DNA of 9,501 bases, taken from assembly GCA_027043985.1 (NCBI GenBank), contig JALUDQ010000191.1, positions 1-9,501 of the forward strand. Reading direction: 5' to 3'. Shown one piece after another: positions 5,631-9,501 of this stretch; positions within the stretch are counted from its first letter, which is position 1; the number at the start of each line of letters is the position of its first letter. This stretch comes from Desulfurococcales archaeon. Lineage in GTDB: Archaea > Thermoproteota > Thermoprotei_A > Sulfolobales > WANQ01. Position numbers and translations under genes: made by a program. A model generated the notes under the pieces. It had not been told where the DNA came from and ran no database searches. It was given only the letters and a program-made list of their open reading frames with translations.

Positions 5631-8000
5631 ATGGGTACAAAATATGTAGGTAAACCTATTCCTAGAATAGACATAGATAAAGTTGCTGGCGACGCCGAAT
5701 ATGCGTATGATTTTACACTACCCGGAATGGTCTACGCAAAACTTGTTGCAGCACCTTACGCGCATGCAAAAATACTTAAAATAAAATATGATGAGGCATT
5801 GAAAGTACCGGGAGTTCTAGCAGTATTTACTGGTGCAGACTTCCCATTCAAAGTAGGTATATATGCTGCAGACAGAGATGTTCTAGCTAGAGAAAAAGTA
5901 TTATACTACGGTCATCCTGTTGCAGCTGTAGTAGCAGAAACCCTTGAAGCAGCAGAAAAAGCAGCAGAGTTAATTGAGGTTGAATACGAACCGTTACCAC
6001 CAGTCCTCGATGCATTAGAAGCCTTGAAACCAGACGCGCCTCTCGTGCATGAGAAACTACATGAGTATAAACATGCACCATTCATATACCCGAAACCTGG
6101 AACAAATATAGCCACTCACTTAAAGCTTAGAAAAGGCAACATAGAGGAAGGATTTTCTAAAGCAGATGTAGTAGTAGAAAACACCTATTACGAGCCATTA
6201 ATAAGCCAGGGATACCTTGAAAACTGGGTTGGAATAGCAAGAGTAAAAAGCGATGGAACAGTAGAAATATGGTCAAGCCACCAGTCACCTTTCGCTGTAA
6301 GAAACCTATTAGCAACATCTCTAGGATTACCAATACATAAAGTAGTAGTCCACCACATGTATCTTGGCGGAGGATTCGGAGGCAAAGCTGGCTTACTATT
6401 AGAGCACATACCAGTACTTTTCTCAATGAAACTCGGAGGTAGACCAGTAAGACTAGAACTAAACCGTGAAGAAAACTACTTCTATATGGCGCAAAGAGCA
6501 GGCTACTACTTCAAAATGAAGACAGGTGTAACAAAAGACGGCAAACTAATTGCTCATAAGGGAGAGTACATACTAGATGCAGGAGCATACGCTGATTACA
6601 CAGTAAACGTAGCAAGATCAGTAGGACTAAAACCCTTCGGCCCCTACGAAATAGAACACGTGTACGCTGACGCTTATGCAGTATATACAAACAAGATACC
6701 TACTACCGCTTTCCGTGGCTTCGGATTAATGGAACTCTACTTTGCATCAGAAAGACAAATGGATCTATTAGCTAAAAAACTAGGAATGGATCCAGTAGAA
6801 TTCAGATTAAAGAACGTACTCATACCTGGAAAATCAATAACACATACACAAGAAAGACTAAGAGAGGATGCAGGAGACCCGGCGGGAGCAATTAGGGAGG
6901 CTGCGAAACTCATAGAATGGGGTAAACCTCCCGAACAGCCCAAAGAGCCTTGGAAGTTCCGTGGTAAGGGTATTGCGGCTTTCTGGAAAGGCCCAGTGCA
7001 GCCCTCTAATGCAGCGTCATCTGCAATTGTTAAACTAAATGATGATGGCTCTGTTGATGTTTTAGTTGGAACTGGTGAAATGGGTCAGGGCACTATAACG
7101 GCTCTAGCTCAAATAGTTGCAGAGGAACTAGGCATACCTATAGAGAAGATAAGGATAGCTCCAGAGAGAAGAACCGATATGGTACCATACACGTGGCAGA
7201 CCGTTGGTAGTAGAGGTCTCTTTAGCGAAGGCCAAGCATTAATTAGGGCATTAGAGGACTTAAAAAGCCAGATAAAGAAGGTAGCAGCCCAGGTATTCAG
7301 AGTATTTGAAGACCAGATAGAGATTAGAGATGGCAAAGCATGTGTAGTAGGTGAACCATGGGAGTGTATATCATTAGCAGAAATGGCTCTAGGCTACATG
7401 TATCCTAATGGAAACACTATTGGTGGTCCACTAATTGGTCGTGGTAGCCACGTACCAGTTAGAACATCAATACCAGACCCAGAGACTGGAAAGAGTGTAC
7501 CAGCACCATTCTACACCTTTGGTGCAGGTGCCGTTGAAGTAGAAGTAGACTTAATCACTGGACGCGTAAAGGTTCTCAAAGCAGTAATGGTTCTAGACAC
7601 ACCAGCAATTAACCCAATGCTCGTTGCAGGACAAGTATACGGTGGAACAGTTATGGGAATCAACATAGGCTTGCTCGAAGAACTCAAATTCGACAAGAAT
7701 GGTAGATTAATGAACCCCAACTTCACCGACTACAAACTTGCAAGAGCAGCAGACATACCGGAGGAAATGATATTCAAGTGCCTCGGAGTAGGCCAGAAGG
7801 ATGCACCCTATGGGGCTAAAGGTGTAGGCGAGCTAACAATGCTTCCATGGCCCGGAGCCATAGCAAACGCTATAGCAAATGCAATAGGAGTAGAACTCTA
7901 CGAACTACCAATGAAACCTGACAAGATAATTGAGGAGGTAAAGAAGCAGAGACCCGAGCTATTAGAAAAAGTTAGAGAAGCATTAAAAGTTAAAGGGTGA
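5631..8000 (+). CDS. Molybdenum hydroxylase large (molybdopterin) subunit, xanthine dehydrogenase / aldehyde oxidase family
   Basis: A 789-residue protein of normal family length, ATG 5631 preceded by ggggaga. It has the N-terminal aldehyde oxidase a/b hammerhead domain (about 15-120) and then the molybdopterin-binding domain. Cofactor motifs are GGGFGGK (246-252), AFRGFG (360-365) and GTGEMGQG (480-487). KGVGEL (730-735) carries the catalytic glutamate E734. The enzyme hydroxylates a carbon beside nitrogen or an aldehyde with oxygen from water, passing electrons through the [2Fe-2S] and FAD subunits encoded next. True xanthine dehydrogenases have Glu right after GGGFGGK (bovine E802); here it is Ala253. 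The region that should hold bovine R880 (near residue 330, NVARSVGLKPFGPYEI) does not align cleanly with Arg. So the substrate may be another heterocycle, an aldehyde or an aromatic acid. The absence of a signal peptide suggests a cytoplasmic enzyme. The gene overlaps the next by a stop/Shine-Dalgarno junction. Confidence 0.94.
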   Translation: MGTKYVGKPIPRIDIDKVAGDAEYAYDFTLPGMVYAKLVAAPYAHAKILKIKYDEALKVPGVLAVFTGADFPFKVGIYAADRDVLAREKVLYYGHPVAAVVAETLEAAEKAAELIEVEYEPLPPVLDALEALKPDAPLVHEKLHEYKHAPFIYPKPGTNIATHLKLRKGNIEEGFSKADVVVENTYYEPLISQGYLENWVGIARVKSDGTVEIWSSHQSPFAVRNLLATSLGLPIHKVVVHHMYLGGGFGGKAGLLLEHIPVLFSMKLGGRPVRLELNREENYFYMAQRAGYYFKMKTGVTKDGKLIAHKGEYILDAGAYADYTVNVARSVGLKPFGPYEIEHVYADAYAVYTNKIPTTAFRGFGLMELYFASERQMDLLAKKLGMDPVEFRLKNVLIPGKSITHTQERLREDAGDPAGAIREAAKLIEWGKPPEQPKEPWKFRGKGIAAFWKGPVQPSNAASSAIVKLNDDGSVDVLVGTGEMGQGTITALAQIVAEELGIPIEKIRIAPERRTDMVPYTWQTVGSRGLFSEGQALIRALEDLKSQIKKVAAQVFRVFEDQIEIRDGKACVVGEPWECISLAEMALGYMYPNGNTIGGPLIGRGSHVPVRTSIPDPETGKSVPAPFYTFGAGAVEVEVDLITGRVKVLKAVMVLDTPAINPMLVAGQVYGGTVMGINIGLLEELKFDKNGRLMNPNFTDYKLARAADIPEEMIFKCLGVGQKDAPYGAKGVGELTMLPWPGAIANAIANAIGVELYELPMKPDKIIEEVKKQRPELLEKVREALKVKG
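7996..8000 (+). promoter_or_regulatory. Shine-Dalgarno site built from the large-subunit stop codon
   Basis: The bases ggtga include the TGA stop of the large subunit (7998-8000) and stand 5 bases before ATG 8006. The arrangement favours ATG 8006 over the overlapping GTG 7997 as the start of the FAD subunit and suggests translational coupling. Confidence 0.6.
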
Positions 8001-8005
8001 GAATC

Positions 8006-8902
8006 ATGGCGGCATCTAAGTCTATAATAGTATTCCATACACTACTTCCCGAATTCGAATACTTTAGACCAAAGACTCTTCAAGAAGCACTAGAACTACT
8101 AGACAAGTACAAGGGAGATGCTAGAATACTAGCAGGCGGAACAGACCTACTAGTAGACATGAGGATGAGGCTGAAGCAACCAAAATATGTGATTGATATA
8201 AAGGGCATAGACGAACTCCACACACTAAAATATGAAGAAGGTAAAGGTCTAACTATTGGTGCAACCGTCACATTAGACGAACTGTTAAACAATAAGATAG
8301 TAAAAGAAAAATATTATGTACTATGGGATGCAATAAGACAGCTAGCCGACACACACTTGAGAATGAAGGCGACTCTCGTAGGAAACATATGTAACGCTTC
8401 ACCAGCAGCTGATAGCGCACCAGCCCTACTGGTATTGAAGGCGAAAGTGAATATTGCGAGCGTGAATGGAACGAGAACGGTCGAGATAAAAGACTTCTTC
8501 AAATGGGTTAAGAAAACCATACTTGAGCCAAACGAGATGGTTACTTCAATATTTATACCAGAGCCTCCTGAGGGAGCAAAGGGTAGATACCTAAAGTTCG
8601 TACGCAGTGCTGAGGACCTCGCACTAGTAGGTATCGCAGCATTAGTTGCAAACCCCAAGGATCCAGCGAAACGTATTGTTAGAATAGCATTATCATCTGT
8701 TGCGCCAACACCAGTAATAGTCGAGGAAGTAGAAGAGTTATTCAAACAAGATAAACCATTGAGTGAACTAGCAGAGGAAGCAGTAAAGCTTGTGAAATCT
8801 AAAGTCTCACCAATAACCGATGTGAGAGCAACAAAGGAGCTTAGAGAACACATGGTAGAGTTTGGAACAAGATATCTATTAAAAACACTACTTGAAGGGT
8901 GA
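8006..8902 (+). CDS. Molybdenum hydroxylase FAD-binding (medium, CoxM-like) subunit
   Basis: A 298-residue protein from ATG 8006 to TGA 8900-8902. A GTG at 7997 would add three residues, but it lacks a ribosome site, whereas ggtga 7996-8000 stands 5 bases before the ATG. The N-terminus LPEFEYFRPKTLQEAL is typical of the family. The two FAD diphosphate-contacting loops are AGGTD (43-47) and VGNICNASPAADSAP (125-139). The C-terminal domain (about 185-290) matches the CO dehydrogenase flavoprotein C-terminal fold. The subunit takes electrons from the [2Fe-2S] protein and passes them to an acceptor; no NAD-site assignment can be made from sequence alone. It lies between the large and FeS subunit genes, so the order is large-FAD-FeS. 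Confidence 0.94.
   Translation: MAASKSIIVFHTLLPEFEYFRPKTLQEALELLDKYKGDARILAGGTDLLVDMRMRLKQPKYVIDIKGIDELHTLKYEEGKGLTIGATVTLDELLNNKIVKEKYYVLWDAIRQLADTHLRMKATLVGNICNASPAADSAPALLVLKAKVNIASVNGTRTVEIKDFFKWVKKTILEPNEMVTSIFIPEPPEGAKGRYLKFVRSAEDLALVGIAALVANPKDPAKRIVRIALSSVAPTPVIVEEVEELFKQDKPLSELAEEAVKLVKSKVSPITDVRATKELREHMVEFGTRYLLKTLLEG
8898..8902 (+). promoter_or_regulatory. Shine-Dalgarno site built from the FAD-subunit stop codon
   Basis: The bases ggtga contain the TGA stop of the FAD subunit and lie 5 bases before ATG 8908. This copies the previous junction almost exactly (gggtga, five to six bases, atggcgg) and favours ATG 8908 over GTG 8899 or ATG 8902. Confidence 0.55.
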
Positions 8903-8907
8903 TGGTC

Positions 8908-9402
8908 ATGGCGGAGAAACTCATACCTATTACATTAAAGGTAAACGGTAAAGAATACAAAGTTGAAGTAAAGCCAAACGAAACACTACTATTCGTATTG
9001 AGGAACAAGTTGAACATAAAGAGCGTTAAGGGGACATGCTATAGAGGAGAATGTGGCGTATGTACAGTCCTACTAAACGGCAAACCAGTAAAATCATGTC
9101 TGGTGCTAGCGGCTGAAGCCGACGGGGCAGAGATAACTACACTGGAAGGACTAGCACCCTTCGGAACACTAGCTCCAATACAGAAGGCCTTCATAGAGCA
9201 CGGAGCATTCCAGTGTGGATTCTGTACACCAGGATTCATACTAACAGCCCACTGGCTATTAACAAACAAGCCTGATGCCACTGAGGAAGAGATCAAGGAG
9301 GTATTAAGCGGACTGATATGTAGGTGTACAGGCTACAAACAGATAATTGAAGCAATAAAAGCTGCAGCAAAATACTATAAGCAAGATAAACAAAAACAAT
9401 AA
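8908..9402 (+). CDS. Molybdenum hydroxylase [2Fe-2S] (small, CoxS-like) subunit
   Basis: A 164-residue protein from ATG 8908 to TAA 9400-9402. All eight cluster cysteines are present. C44, C49, C52 and C64 (spacing 4-2-11) form the plant-ferredoxin-type cluster of the N-terminal domain. C103, C106, C138 and C140 (CGFC and CRC motifs) form the second cluster in the four-helix domain. FQCGFCTPG (101-109) and CRCTGY (138-143) are close to family consensus. It relays electrons from the molybdenum site to FAD. Its usual length and complete ligand set indicate a working enzyme. In-frame starts at 8899 and 8902 exist, but 8908 has the best-placed ribosome site. No twin-arginine or other export signal is seen. 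Confidence 0.95.
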   Translation: MAEKLIPITLKVNGKEYKVEVKPNETLLFVLRNKLNIKSVKGTCYRGECGVCTVLLNGKPVKSCLVLAAEADGAEITTLEGLAPFGTLAPIQKAFIEHGAFQCGFCTPGFILTAHWLLTNKPDATEEEIKEVLSGLICRCTGYKQIIEAIKAAAKYYKQDKQKQ

Positions 9403-9430
9403 CACCTTTTACACTAATAACATAACTTAA

Positions 9431-9448
9431 TTAATAATTTTTTATTAA
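9431..9448 (+). terminator. Hairpin with T loop closing the Mo hydroxylase operon
   Basis: A perfect 7-bp A/T stem pairs ttaataa (9431-9437) with ttattaa (9442-9448) around four T; the T-run as a whole is six bases (9438-9443). It lies 28 bases after the last gene and probably ends the operon transcript. The remaining bases to 9501 hold no gene I can support. Confidence 0.45.
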
Positions 9449-9501
9449 CATCTTATCCTTTTCTCGGCTACTCCATGTCGTTGATTAAGATCATCTTATC
9501 T

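Noticed and set aside
7997..8005. GTG 7997 as start of the FAD subunit
   Set aside because: No Shine-Dalgarno site precedes it, while ggtga is ideally placed for ATG 8006.
8314..8853. A 179-codon open frame on the minus strand
   Set aside because: It lies fully inside the FAD subunit gene, has low-complexity Ser/Thr content and no family features.
9449..9501. Possible C-terminal end of a convergent minus-strand gene (stop complement near 9468)
   Set aside because: Fewer than 12 codons would be visible and nothing distinguishes them from random sequence.
1..9501. CRISPR arrays, insertion sequences, tRNA or rRNA genes
   Set aside because: No regularly spaced repeats, transposase-like frames or RNA gene motifs were seen; all gaps are short and AT-rich.

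Overview
The window looks like a stretch of a hyperthermophilic archaeal chromosome, most likely Thermoproteota (Crenarchaeota), Desulfurococcales-like. The reasons are heavy use of AGA/ATA/CTA codons, Lys/Glu-rich proteins, a G+C content of roughly 40% judged by eye, Shine-Dalgarno sites of the GGTGA type, TATA-like boxes (cttaaaag, cttaaata) before genes, TTG starts, and short T-tracts after genes. The genus cannot be fixed from the sequence alone. All genes read on the + strand. No gap between genes exceeds about 112 bases, and there are no RNA genes, insertion sequences or CRISPR arrays.

Left half (1-5139): three proteins match the subunits that in Escherichia coli are called AllG (YlbE, DUF1116), AllH (YlbF, DUF2877) and AllF (FdrA). 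Together these are assigned to oxamate carbamoyltransferase, which ends anaerobic allantoin breakdown by making carbamoyl phosphate. The AllG-like gene enters from beyond the left edge and lacks its N-terminus. The AllH-like gene is AT-rich and divergent. A cyclase-family (PF04199) metal-dependent hydrolase sits between AllH and AllF. The FdrA protein lacks its usual C-terminal tail; a separate 57-codon gene 21 bases downstream encodes that tail.

Right half (5210-9402): a MoaD/ThiS-like sulfur-carrier protein is followed by a three-gene molybdenum hydroxylase operon (molybdopterin subunit, FAD subunit, [2Fe-2S] subunit; xanthine dehydrogenase family). The operon genes overlap by stop codons that double as Shine-Dalgarno sites. 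A strong two-part inverted repeat in front of the operon ends in the Shine-Dalgarno sequence of its first gene.

Taken together this reads as a catabolic island for an N-heterocycle or ureide. A plausible order is: the Mo enzyme hydroxylates the ring, the cyclase-type hydrolase opens an amide bond, and the AllFGH-like complex phosphorolyses a carbamoyl group to carbamoyl phosphate, which a carbamate kinase (not in this window) could turn into ATP. The family calls are strong. The substrate and the order of steps are inference. The Mo subunit lacks a glutamate typical of true xanthine dehydrogenases, so the starting compound may not be xanthine.
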